Origin: Alisma plantago-aquatica
Taxonomy: Eukaryota > Streptophyta > Magnoliopsida > Alismatales > Alismataceae
DNA: 64,000 nt
NCBI GenBank assembly: GCA_963693085.1
Contig: OY856409.1
Span: 663,305,591 to 663,369,590 of the forward strand
Direction of reading: 5' to 3'
The stretch's first letter is position 1, and every line of letters starts with the position of its first letter. Shown piece after piece: positions 22,558 through 33,491 of the stretch. Made by a program: the position numbers and the translations under genes. The notes beneath the pieces are model-generated. The model saw only the letters and a list, made by a program, of their open reading frames with translations, had not been told where the DNA came from and searched no databases.

Positions 22558-23949
22558 CACATCAATTTATGATGTATCAAGGATTTAAATTGACATGATC
22601 AGATTTATTTTTATTGCATATGATGTTAATATTAACCCAATTAATGTGCATATATGACTAATACCACATAAGATTCCAAAAATATAAACATATATATGAT
22701 ATATATACAATCATATGTGCCACCCTCAAAGTGTTTTGATGGTGTATGTGAGCATGGTTATATCCAAAACCCCTGTGGATTGAGTTATTGGTTGTTTGGT
22801 TTATTTCCTGTTATTACTCGGTTTGCATACTGAGCCTCTCTCCTCCTTTCTAAATGTAAATTAATGCTCTTTGTCATGTTTCCCCTTGAATGTAACTCGA
22901 GGTTTTCCCCTTGTAATACGAAATAGGATAGTTCTAATTTATGTTTCATCATGAGAAGACGTTCTTCACCTGACAAACTAATTGACTAGTGAGACAAACT
23001 GATTGATCGGAGGACCAAGGGGGCCAGACAATAAGAGGGACTGAATGATAGGTGGCCCAACTGATCAGATGGAGGAGTCCAGACATCGATTGAACTAGAG
23101 AACCAATCGACCATTTCAAGAGACCAACTGACCGATCATGAGGTGAAACGATCAGTTCAAGAGTTGAATCGATCAACCCAGATTGATTCCAATGTAGATC
23201 TTCATCAACAACAGGTTCCTACATATGATGTAGACCTTAGGTGGTAGTAATTCCTGGTGGCTCCAAGGAATTATAATAGTATTTCCATAATCATCACTCA
23301 TATATTTCTGATTGCATGTTTACATTGTGGTTATAGCATGTATATGATATGTACTATAACAACATGGTGATTGGATATGTATATGTACTTATATATAATA
23401 TGAATGAATAGATATTAAATATTGTATGCTTTACATAGGCAACACACATGAAAAGCTTGATCGACTATGCATGGGCACACCAAGAGGGGTACACTGTCTA
23501 TCTCGTAGAAGTGTGATGGTAGTCATGTGGGCCTGCCAAGAAGGGTGCATTACTATCATGTTAGCTTTTGGGTCAGGCTTAACTAGGTGACCTGAATGGG
23601 ATTAAGTGCCTAGAAGCATGCTGATGACTATAAAAAAGAGTTGTGTGTACCATGTATCCAAGAATTGCATGAGATGCAAATGGCAAACATTGCCTACCTT
23701 AATAATTGATGACAAATGCTGGCATTGACTGGCTCACTAGAAGATTGTATGTTGCAATCTTACGAATTGGCAGTAAGGGTTATCAATTTGAAAAAAATAG
23801 TGGGAGTGATAATTAATTAAGTGCCTAATTAATATTAACAATATTATCAAGAATCAAATCAAAAATGTTTTGACAAAGTTCAATTTTTTTGTAGAAGTAA
23901 ACGTCAAACATATCATCGTTGCGACCAGTTCTTAAGAAGAACAAAATAA
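22558..23949 (+). other. Long untranslated leader of copia internal region 2
   Basis: No coding frame of substance. At 22970-23180 there are repeated half-sites of the LTR dyad type (AACTGATTGATCGG, AACCAATCGACC, GAAACGATCAGTTCAAGAG). From about 23440 it aligns with the leader of internal region 1 at 4534. Confidence 0.65.
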
Positions 23950-24338
23950 ATGAGACAAACTTCCATGACTGATCTGGTCTTTGAGAAGGGCTCTCAAGGA
24001 CAGGCATAAGCTCTATGTCTTGCATATGCTAGTTCCAGAGGAACCTGCTCTTGATGCGCCTAGGACTAGGTGATGCTTATTGGAAGCATGTCAACGATGC
24101 TTTGGACATTAAGTACCTTATGCTATATTGTATGAATTGTGAGTTGCATGAAGATGTGGAAATTCTCGAGATGGTCACACATCTTAAGAATTAGAACTAG
24201 AATCATGCAAAGCAAGAAAGGTACAATATCTAAAAGGTTCTATTTGAGTGTAAGATGACAGAAGGAGATCCAGTAGAGCCCTACATGTTCAATATGATTG
24301 AGGATGCAAACCATCTAGAAATATTGAGATCCCCTTTG
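23950..24338 (+). pseudogene. Copia Gag 5' part (copy 2), cut by chromovirus
   Basis: It aligns with gag copy 1: counterparts of DKLYVLDTPVQEE and the ILEMVTHLKN segment are seen at about 24000-24190, with stops. It stops at 24338 within the codons matching copy 1's ENLERLGFPL, where the chromovirus begins. The gene resumes at 37846. Confidence 0.75.
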
Positions 24339-25061
24339 TGTAACACCCCTAACATGGGTTTTGGGGTAACCCTAGAAGCTTTGCTTAAGTAAGTTGCTTA
24401 TAACCTTGTCTTAAATCTTTTGAAAAGTAATTAAGACTTGAGGAGAGTTTATTTCTCAAATTTGAACTTATTTGCAAATTGTTTGTGCCTTATATGATAA
24501 CTTTGGTAAGAATTGCAATTTTCCCTAATGAGAGGTTTATCTACATATTATCACCACTAGAATGACCCTTCTCTCTCTTAACATCATCTATAGGAGAGAG
24601 AAAGAAGGGGGCACCTTGTTTGAGTCTTGGTTGAATGAGAACACTCTTTTTGGTAAACGAACCAAAGAAGGTTGAGTGTTTTGAACCCTAGATGAGGTTG
24701 TGTCAAGTTATGAAGTGTTTATGGGAGTGCCTATCTACTTTAAAGCCATAGAGGGGGTCCCATATCAGTTTGGTAACCTTTGGAAGTGCTCATCTTGGGC
24801 TAAGCACCTCAAGTAGGTGAAGCCTATCAATTTACATTTCCCTTGCAAAATTAGTATCAGTTTGCTCATAAAGTAAGATTGGGTTGTGATATCTTGTCAA
24901 ACAAGATACCCAATGGCCGATATCTTGCCTATGGATTATCCTCAAAAGTTTGCATGGCAAGATAATTATGGATGCATGAAGCCACCATGCATGGACACAT
25001 GTCACTTAAGTGCACATGGTAATGACACCTTAAACATACTCTCTCTCTCTTAAACCTCAAC

Positions 25062-25069
25062 TATATATA
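25062..25069 (+). promoter_or_regulatory. TATA-like box in chromovirus 5' LTR
   Basis: CTATATATACC; the equivalent in the 3' LTR is 34216-34223. It lies upstream of the GGCCGATA array, so that array would be transcribed if this box is the promoter. Confidence 0.45.
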
Positions 25070-25729
25070 CCTCTCTTTTCACCACCTAGTAAACCTTTCG
25101 ACTCCTTTACCATCTCTTACTTGGAGGACGACCCTAGGAGCTCAAGGAGCAAAGAAAAGGCTGATCATCTAGCCTATGGTGAAGCCATGATCATATTCAA
25201 CCTTGCAAAGACCTTGCTTCTCAGATCATTATTCTTTCCTTCTCTTCTTTCTTCACCAAGTTCCTAACTATGGTATCTTCTTTCATAGAGAAGTATTGTG
25301 AACAAGTATTGGACTCTTGATAAGTCAACTTCAAACTTGGGAACAGAGAGCTTGAAGCTCTTACGTTTATCTTGAGGTGTGTTATATTACTTGAACCCAA
25401 TTTTATTATTATTCACCTTCTATCATGCAATACTTGGTGATTCCTTTTCTACTTTGACTTTTCTTGTTTGAATGATGGTTATATGATATCTATTGGATAT
25501 ATGGGGCTGTTGTACATGAACTAGAGTAGTAATGGACAAAAAGTTTGAGCTTGAAGATGATGAAATCGATATGCACAAACCAATATTGGCATATGAAAAC
25601 CCAAATCGGATACAAGGGTATACACATGGAAATCAATACACATGAACTCCTACCCCTTTTGGGTTTGTTACATGATTAGGACTACTATCCTCTCAATTGT
25701 TTAACCTTTCACCTAATGCTAAGAATAAG

Positions 25730-26600
25730 GTAGGCCGATATCAAGATGATAGCCAAGTCAATACACATACTTGCACCATCACATGGATGGCCGACATGAC
25801 TTGAGATATTCTAAAATGATATGTTGTTGATAGGCCGATACGTTAGATGCTCTAAAAATGATATACTTTTATGATACTAGCTCATCATGACTAAGAGATG
25901 TCTAGTGGATATAGATCATTGAATCATGTTGCCATAGTTGAGTATGGAGGCCGACATGGCCAATCCTAACCCTAATCTGATATACTCACAAATCTGATAT
26001 CTCTCTAGACCGATCCATGTGTGATGAGTGATATACTTAGCCTGTCATACTTTGTGAAAGTATGGGCAAGACATTCTTAAAATCCTTGGCCAATACACCA
26101 AGTAGTGGTGGGGCTAATAGGTGAAAGAACTAAGGTATTGAATAAGGGTTCAACTGATACAATTCAAACCCTAGAGGCTGATATCTCATAGTAAGCCATG
26201 TGGCTGATACACTAGTTGATGGTTTAGCCGATACCCTAACTAATGGTGTGGCCAACACACTAGTTGATTGAGTGACTGATACACAATATGATAGTATGGC
26301 CGTCACACAAGAATACTCTATGGCCGATATACCTCAAGCACCATGCAAATGATACTACTCCAAGCATCTATAAATCGATATCATTTGATATGTCTTGGCC
26401 GACACAAGTAGATGTGTCTAGGCCGATACTAGTGGATGTGTCTAGACTGACACAAGGATTAAAGTGGAGGCTGACACACCTTGTTGAATATAGGCTGATA
26501 CACCTTGATGAGTGTAGGCTGATACACTTTGAATATAATCAATGGAAACATCTTGAATGTAATGAGATGGATACACTTTAGTAAGTGTAGGTTGATAACC
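25730..26600. repeat. Degenerate GGCCGATACAC array, chromovirus 5' LTR
   Basis: Many copies of GGCCGATA(C/T)AC and variants (GGCTGATACAC, GGCCGACACAAG, AGACTGACAC) recur at irregular 20-60 bp intervals. They are densest at 26380-26530, where the unit is about 20-30 bp (TGTGTCTAGGCCGAYAC...). Confidence 0.75.
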
Positions 26601-28693
26601 CTAAAGAAGGTTAAATTAATGTATTAAGTATGTTGAAGTAAATATCCTAGAAAAGATGAGAAAGAAACTTGTACTACTCACATAAGAAAAGTAATACTTC
26701 ATGTTGATAATCAATGGATGATATTTGATGAAGTATGCTTGAATACTTATGGCAATAATATAGCTCTTATGATGTGAATTAGGGCCTGATTGATAAAAAT
26801 GCACTTGAAAACCCTAAATTAGTTACAAGGGAAAACCCTAGCCCTAATTATAAGAGGGTTGCAATTTGACTAATTCTCTTTATGGCATGGACATGACATT
26901 TACTTGATATTGCATTTGCTATGAAATCCTAACCATGTAGGTATTATGAAATGATGAGCATAGCCAGATATGAGCTATGACGATTTAGCTTTATACAGAT
27001 TATATAAGACCTTGTGAGCCATGTGTTATACTTGAACAACATGTATGATGTTTATATGGGTCTTATGATCTAGAGTTGGTTGTTACCTAATGAGAGGTGA
27101 CACTATTCAATAATGAACTGAAGGATTGACACCCATCACATGTAATCATGATAATGATAATGTTGAAGGGATGGGATTCCCAGTAAAGTGTTCAGGGGAC
27201 TGAGATCCCAAGATGAGTCTAACAAGATATGTTCCAATTGATACAGGATTTCTTGAATATATATTGCACCTTCCTGTGTAGCATTTATCTATAATTTATG
27301 TTTGTAACTTGATTGATGCTAAAAGATGCAGTAATGCACTTAACCTATCAAGTAAACTAAAAATATAGTTGCCCTGGCCATAGATCCATTCAGTGTTAGG
27401 ATTTGTTGAATGGTGAAATGGGTTCCACTCAGAGTGCATATTGTTTAATATATAGGGTGCAAGTTGAAATATCACCTTGTATCCTTAACTAACAGCATTG
27501 GCTATAGGCCACACCCTGAAGATTAGGATTGACTTCGGGCCATGCCCTAATAAGAGTGTGGTTGTATCATGACTCAATAAACAAACATGATTGGTTACAT
27601 ACCATGCCCTGATATAATTAGGATTGATTATGGGTCATACCCTGATAAGAGAACATGCTACGCATTGTATCTCTATAGCGAAGAGACTCTATACACCAGG
27701 CTAGCTATAATGCAGTTTGATTCATACTGTCACTGCCAATAATCTCATACTGATTGAGAAAGGAGAGGTCATGGATTCCGTCTCTTCCATAGACCTATAT
27801 GGCACTAATGTTTTACTTTGTAGTGGTCAGTTGGAGATGGAAGGTATATTCCCATCTCTTCAGGGCATAAGATAGATTGTTTAAAGATGTAATCAGTCGT
27901 GTAGCATATTTAATTAAGGATAAAAAATGAAAACATTGGTTGCAACCTTGATTTGTTTTTATACTGTTTAGTTTATAACCGTTATACATGTTCTTCATAT
28001 TCCTTTTAAAAGTGATTAAATGATTTATTGCTCAGTCATAGTTATTGGAACTATTTAAATGATAATGAATGCTCTACTCTGCATATAACAAATGGTTATA
28101 CCTATTTAATTCAATAAAGGTTTCTTCTGCTCTCTTTCATAAGATTTAATTGTAATAATAATATTGTTGGTGGAGAGTTATATCTCTTGCTAGAACTTGT
28201 GTCTCACCCTATGGATTCCACAAATTTTTAGGTGGACATGCACGAAGAGGTAGAGATCGTGTAGAAAAGAGCGGGCAACAACAATAAGAACAGTAGTAAC
28301 AGTTCATGTTAAGTATTTTGTTATGTGTATTGTAGATATAGAGTCGTATGTGTCGTCCCTGTACTCTCAGGTCGTTTGGGAGATAGTGCATAAATAGTTT
28401 TATAATCGATCTGAGATTTTGGTTTGTATGCCTCGATGCATAATGTTGCTCTCTTATATGTTTTGGTAAAGCAACTGTTATCTCATATCCTTACAAGGTG
28501 ATGGAACAATGTATGTACAAAGTGACTATGATGTATATATGTTTTGGTTCTTTCTGAAAGAATTTCCTGATAATGCATCTCTTGGAAAAAAGATATTACT
28601 TTTTAGTGATTTTTGGTAATATGCTATTAATGATTATTTCCACATAGTTTTGTGTGATTATGTTGTCAGTTTGATAGTGGTCGTCACAATCTT

Positions 28694-28711
28694 TGATATC
28701 AGAGATTTAGG
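28694..28711 (+). other. Primer binding site of chromovirus (decayed tRNA-Met type)
   Basis: TGATATCAGAGATTTAGG shows two to three differences from TGGTATCAGAGC-type sites and lies 5 bp after the LTR. Confidence 0.75.
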
Positions 28712-28822
28712 TTCACTGAGTCTACAAGGACATAGGATTAAGGTTGTTGAGTTTGTTCTAGTGTCCTCCAGTTTATCTTGTAGTGACTTCTTCTTATATA
28801 GAAGAAGAAGTAAATCTTCAAG

Positions 28823-29860
28823 ATGTCTGGAGAACACAAAGAACATGTTGCTGAGAGCAACATTGCTGCACCAGGAAGAGGTGCAAGGGAATAGGTGAGA
28901 GAAGAACAAGTGCTTGTGAAGCCCAAGGTGGATCAAACTATGATAGAGAACCCTACTTTCCATGCTCTGTTTGGGCAGTTCATGACAACATTAACACATA
29001 TGGCGGACAAGATACCAACACCACCCTAGGGCACCAGTTCCCAATGTAGAATCTTCGAGTTCTAGTAAGACTTTTAAACAGCTACGCCATGTGGGAGCTA
29101 TAGACTATGCTGGAACAACTGACCCGACATATGTATATCTATGGTTCATTGAGTTAGAAAAAGCCTTTAAGATCCTTAGCATCCTAGAAACTGACAAAGT
29201 TAAGCATGTTGTGTACCTATTGAAGGGAAGTGCTGGCCATTGGTGGGCCATCGAAGAAGAGAAAAGGCCTAATGTTGAGTTCGGATGGGAGGAATTCTGA
29301 CGTGAGTTCACCAATAGGTACTTTCCCCGTACGTACTTGAATGAGAAAATCTCACAGTTTGAATGGATTAGGCAAGGGCCTAAGAAGATTAATGAATATG
29401 AAGCTAAATATATAGATCTTTTGTGGTTTTGTCCGCACATGGGTACTACAAACCAAGAGAGGATTCAACATTTTGAAAAGGGTGTGAACGCTGAGTTGAC
29501 CACTCCTGCAGCTGCTCTAGAGAATAAGGAGAGATTTGTGACATTTGTGGAATCGGTTAGGAGGATAGAAAGGTCAGTATTTAAGAAATGTGAGACCAAT
29601 TTTAGGAAAAGACCTGCCCAGTTCCAAGGATAGAGGCCCAGAAGCTACAAGAAACCAAGGTTTTATGCACCGTCAACACCATAGAGGTTCAATGCTCAGA
29701 CGCAGTGGACGTCAAGTAAGGGTAGAGGTCGTAATTTTCCGACTACTAGAGCCCAAAGTACGGAATCAATGTCAGTGACAGGGCCATCTAGGCCACAACA
29801 AGAGATCAGAACTTGCCACAAGTGTGGGAAGACATGACATCTGATGAGGGATTTCCAGTA
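28823..29860 (+). pseudogene. Chromovirus Gag pseudogene
   Basis: ATG at 28823 (MSGEHKEHVAESN). A stop follows after 18 codons, then FHALFGQFMTTLTHMADKIP, a frameshift near 29030, then the gag core at 29091-29633: TTDPTYVYLWFIELEKAFKI, HVVYLLKGSAGHWW, ISQFEWIRQGPKKINEYEAK and GVNAELTTPAA. The zinc knuckle (about 29810-29860) begins TCHKCGKT and has lost its last Cys. In-frame stops are at 29298 and 29631, among others. The product would be the capsid/nucleocapsid precursor. Confidence 0.88.
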
Positions 29861-30031
29861 AGAGATACTAAGGTAACCCAACCACCAAGGCAGAGTCAGC
29901 AATGCCCTCAGAGACAATAGTTCAGTAGTGGTGCAGGAGGATGAGGATGTGGACATGCATCTTAAGTAGGTACATCTGCACAAGGTAACAGAGGATGTGG
30001 TCAGAAGTAGGCAACAACGAGATTCTATGCT

Positions 30032-30472
30032 ATGAGTCAGTCGGAAACAGTAGTCAACCCACGAGTCTTGACATGTCAAATGGAGTTATTTTATTTTGAT
30101 ATATCTTCATCTTGCTTTATATCTATTTTGATTGACCCGAGTACTACACACTCCTTTATCACTTATGAAGTGATTCATAATTGCTTTTTGCCTGTTAGTC
30201 ATAGAACAGATAACTTTCTATTAGGAACTCCGTTAGTTGGTTCCATAGTGTTACAAGAGATATATTCCCCCTGTGTTCTTTCTTTCTTAGAACACATCAT
30301 TCAAGTGGATCTTATACCACTTGAGATGCATGGATTTGATGTAATCCTTGGGATGGAAACCTTAGAAAAGTATAAGGTAGTCTTGGATTTTGGTTCGAAG
30401 CAAGCTATGTTCACATATGGTGGTGAGAGATGGATGTTTCAGGGAGACATGAAGATTTTCCAACATGTCTAG
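30032..30472 (+). pseudogene. Chromovirus aspartic protease remnant
   Basis: The frame encodes a retropepsin: SILIDPSTTHSFITYEV (family norm ID/SGATHSFI; the active-site Asp is kept but the following Gly is Ser), VDLIPLEMHGFDVILGMETL and DFGSKQAMF. It ends at a TAG (30470-30472) and is out of frame with the downstream RT. Confidence 0.85.
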
Positions 30473-30573
30473 TATCGAAAATGGTAGCTGAGAGACTGTT
30501 GCGACATGGGTGTGAGGTATTTTTAGCATAGTGGATACTAAGGTAGAAAGTCCTAGTATTCCAAAAGTGCCAG

Positions 30574-31330
30574 TTGTCAGAGAGTTTAAGGATGTGTTTC
30601 CTGAGGAATTTCCTAATATTCCTCCACCTCGAGAGATTGATTTCAAGATTAGCTCAAACACCTTATAGGATGGCACCAACTGAGATGAAAAAATTAAAGA
30701 AACAGTTGCAAGAGTTACTTGATAAAGGTTTTATCCATCCAAGTACATCACCGTGGGGTGCTCCAATACTTTTTGTAAAGAAAAAGGATGGATCTATGAG
30801 GTTATGTATAGACTATAGACAGTTAAACAAGGTGACAATAAAGAACAAGTATCCTCTGCCAAGGATAGATGATTTGTTTGACCACTTGCGTGGTGCAACA
30901 ATGTTCTCTAAGATAGACATGTGGTCAGAATATTATCAATTACAGATTAAGGAGGATGGCATACCCAAGTCAACTTTTAGGATAAGGTATGGTCATTATG
31001 AGTTTATAGTTATGTCGTTTGGACTAACTAATGCACCAAACACATTCATGGATCTAATGGATAGTGTTCTAACCATTCCTTGATTAGTTTATAGTGGTCT
31101 TTATAGATGATATTCTAATATATAGTCGAGGTAGCCAACAACATGAACAACATCTTCGTCAAGCATTGACTTTGTTAAGATAACACAAGTTATATGCTAA
31201 GTTTAGCAAGTGTGAGTTTTGGTTGTCAAAAGTATCTTTTCTAGGACATATCATATCTGCAAAAGGTATTTGTGTTGATCCTAAAAAGGTAGAGTTTGTT
31301 CTAGAATGGGAACAGCCAAGACACCAACAG
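30574..31330 (+). pseudogene. Chromovirus reverse transcriptase pseudogene
   Basis: From about 30661: [76 protein letters not shown] (first catalytic Asp kept) and [15 protein letters not shown]. At about 31075 a frameshift occurs. The catalytic box FIDDILIYS is then intact but in the +1 frame with a nearby TAG. A second shift near 31315 restores the original frame ([17 protein letters not shown]). The two indels compensate for each other. Confidence 0.9.
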
Positions 31331-31950
31331 AGATTCACAATTTCCTAGGTTTGGTAGGTTACTATAGGAGGTTCATGAAAGACTTCAGTTTTGTAGCATT
31401 ACCCCTAACTAGGTTAACCAGGAAGGATGTTCCCTTTGTTTGGAATGACAAGTGTCAATGCTCTTTCTAGTTGTTGAAGGAAAAGTTGACCAGTGCACCA
31501 GTATTAGTCTTACCTGAGCAACAAAAAGGACACATTGTCTTTTACGATGCTTCAAAGAATGGTTTGGGATGTGTATTGATGCAGGATAAACACATGATTT
31601 CTTTTACCTCTCAAAAACTTAAGAAACATGAGGAGAATTATCCTACACACGATCTAGAATTGGTTGTAGTGATTCATGCCTTGAAAATCTAGAGACATTA
31701 CCTGTATGGGGAGAAGTGTCATATTTTCACAGACCATAAGAATTTGAAGTATATCTTTTCACAATAGGAATTAAACATGAGATAGTATCACTAAATGGAA
31801 CTAACCAAAGACTATGATTGCATGAGTGATTATCATCCATGAAAGGTTAATGTGGTGGCTGATGTGCTAAGCAGAAAGTTGTCATCTTCATTCTCAGATA
31901 AATCACAGTTGAATTCTTTGGTGTGTCATAAGCGGGACATGCTAGTCTCC
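31331..31950 (+). pseudogene. Chromovirus RNase H pseudogene
   Basis: In frame with the RT start: [35 protein letters not shown] (first catalytic Asp), [18 protein letters not shown] (catalytic Glu region) and HIFTDHKNLKYIFSQ (Asp). Stops include the TAG at 31690, where IWRHYL is expected, and several at 31760-31850. The LTR-retrotransposon RNase H spacer ends with VVADVLSRK. Confidence 0.88.
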
Positions 31951-32089
31951 TTATGAAAAATGAATGTATAGTTGGAAGTATCTTTGCTATCTAGATTGTT
32001 GGCATAGATGCAAGTTAAACCTATGATGAGACAACAGATCAAAGAAGCACAATAGGCTGATACTATGATACAGTAGATCAGATCGGAAT

Positions 32090-33252
32090 ATGGTAGTAAA
32101 AAGTGGGATGGCTTTCATGAGTCAGAAGATGGAATAGTTTGTTACCACGGAAGAATCCTGGTACCTGATGCTAATGACTTAAGGAAGATAGTTATGGAAG
32201 AAGCTCACTCATCTATATATGCCATGCATCCAGGGAGTGACAAGATGTATCACAATCTATAAGATATGCATTGGTGGCCTGGTTTGAAGAAAGATGTAGT
32301 TGAGTTCGTTATGTGATGTCCAGTGTGTCAGCAAGTTAAGGCTAAGCACCAAAAGTCGGTAGGAACATTAAAACCATTACCTATACCACAATGGAAGTGG
32401 GATCATGTAACAATGGATTTCATAGTTGGTTTGCCTAGAACAACCAAGGGTTACGATTCCATTTGGGTGATTGTTGATAGGTTGACAAAGTCGACACATT
32501 TTATTCCTGTTAAGACAAAATACACTACTGAGAAGCTTGCATAGGTTTATGTAGATGAAATAGTGCGGTTGCACGGAGTCCCAACAACAATTGTGTCAGA
32601 TAGAGGTCCTTAGTTTACAAGTCACTTTTGGGAGAGATTACATACAACTTTGGGTACGCAGTTAAAGTTTACTATTGCTTTCCATCCTCAGATAGATGGA
32701 CAATCAGAAAGGACTATACAAACCTTGGAAGACTTACTTAGGGATTGTGTTCTTCAGTTTGTAGGTAGCTGGGTTATACATTTGAGTTTGATAGAGTTTT
32801 CCTATAATAACACTTATTAGAACAACATTGATATGGCACCATATGAACCATTGTATGGTAGGCGTTGTAGATCTCCATTATGCTGGTATGAAATAGGAGA
32901 ATACCAACTTCTTAGTCCTGAACTTGTGCAACAGACAACAGAAAAGATTAAAGTGATACAAGAACAGTTAAAGGCAGCACAAGATAGGAAGAAGTCATAT
33001 GCTGATAATCACCCTAGACCTTTAGAATTCCAAGTCAGAGACATAGTGTATCTCCAGGTCTCTCCTTGGAAAGGTGTTCTCAGATATGGGAAGAGGGGTA
33101 AATTGGCTCCTATATTTATGGGACCCTATCCAGTGATAACACGTGTTGGAAAGGTAGCCTATAAGTTGGAACTTCCACCTGAGTTGCATAGACTACATCC
33201 AATGTTTCATGTATCTATGTTGAGAAAATGTCACCCTGATACATAGCTTGTA
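32090..33252 (+). pseudogene. Chromovirus integrase pseudogene
   Basis: One uninterrupted frame carries six stops (32260, 32314, 32542, 32611, 32818, 33244) and no frameshift. It contains the HHCC finger ([12 protein letters not shown]), the core [13 protein letters not shown] (Asp), IVSDRGP (Asp) and HPQIDGQSERTIQTLED (Glu), and the C-terminal GPYPVITRVGKVAYKLELP (GPY/F module) with LHPMFHVSMLRKC. All catalytic residues are still visible. Most stops look like single C-to-T or G-to-A changes from Gln, Arg or Trp codons. Confidence 0.92.
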
Positions 33253-33453
33253 TTGCAACCTATAGAGGTAGAATTAGATGAAGATATATCCTATGTGGAA
33301 GGTCCAGTGTCGATTCTTGACAGAAGAATCAAGAAGTTGAAAAAGAAAGACATAATGCTTGTGAAAGTTCTTTGGCATCATAATGGCATTGAAGAAGCCA
33401 CATGGGAGCTGGAGGAAGATATGAGGAGGAAGTACCCTTCTCTTTTATCTTGA
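33253..33453 (+). pseudogene. Chromodomain at integrase C-terminus
   Basis: In frame with integrase after the TAG at 33244: IEVELDEDISYVEGPVSILD, RRIKKLKKKDIMLVKVLWH, and NGIEEATWELEEDMRRKYPS. This is the group of chromodomains typical of Tekay/Del integrases, thought to target insertion to heterochromatin. It ends at TGA 33451-33453. The aromatic-cage residues are mostly retained. Confidence 0.9.
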
Positions 33454-33472
33454 GATTTTGGGGACAAAATCC

Positions 33473-33491
33473 TTGTTAGGGGTTGATAACT
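33473..33491 (+). other. Decayed polypurine tract of chromovirus
   Basis: GTTAGGGGTTGATAACT directly before the 3' LTR TGTAACACC; purine content is reduced compared with functional tracts. Confidence 0.5.

Larger units (their letters stand above)
24339..28688 (+). repeat. 5' LTR of the chromovirus
   Basis: TGTAACACCCCT...GTGGTCGTCACA, about 4.35 kb, colinear with 33492-37840. It has a TATA-like box at 25062-25069 and a degenerate GGCCGATACAC array at about 25730-26600. No gene is supported within it; a short frame at 26288-26581 is the array in translation. Confidence 0.93.

Noticed and set aside
26288..26581. 97-residue frame with a partial counterpart at 35542-35733
   Set aside because: It is the GGCCGATACAC array read in one frame; it appears in both LTRs only because LTRs are copies, and no protein family is recognisable.
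28650..28963. Overlapping frames at the chromovirus LTR-gag junction
   Set aside because: They straddle the LTR end and primer site; the real gag frame starts at 28823.
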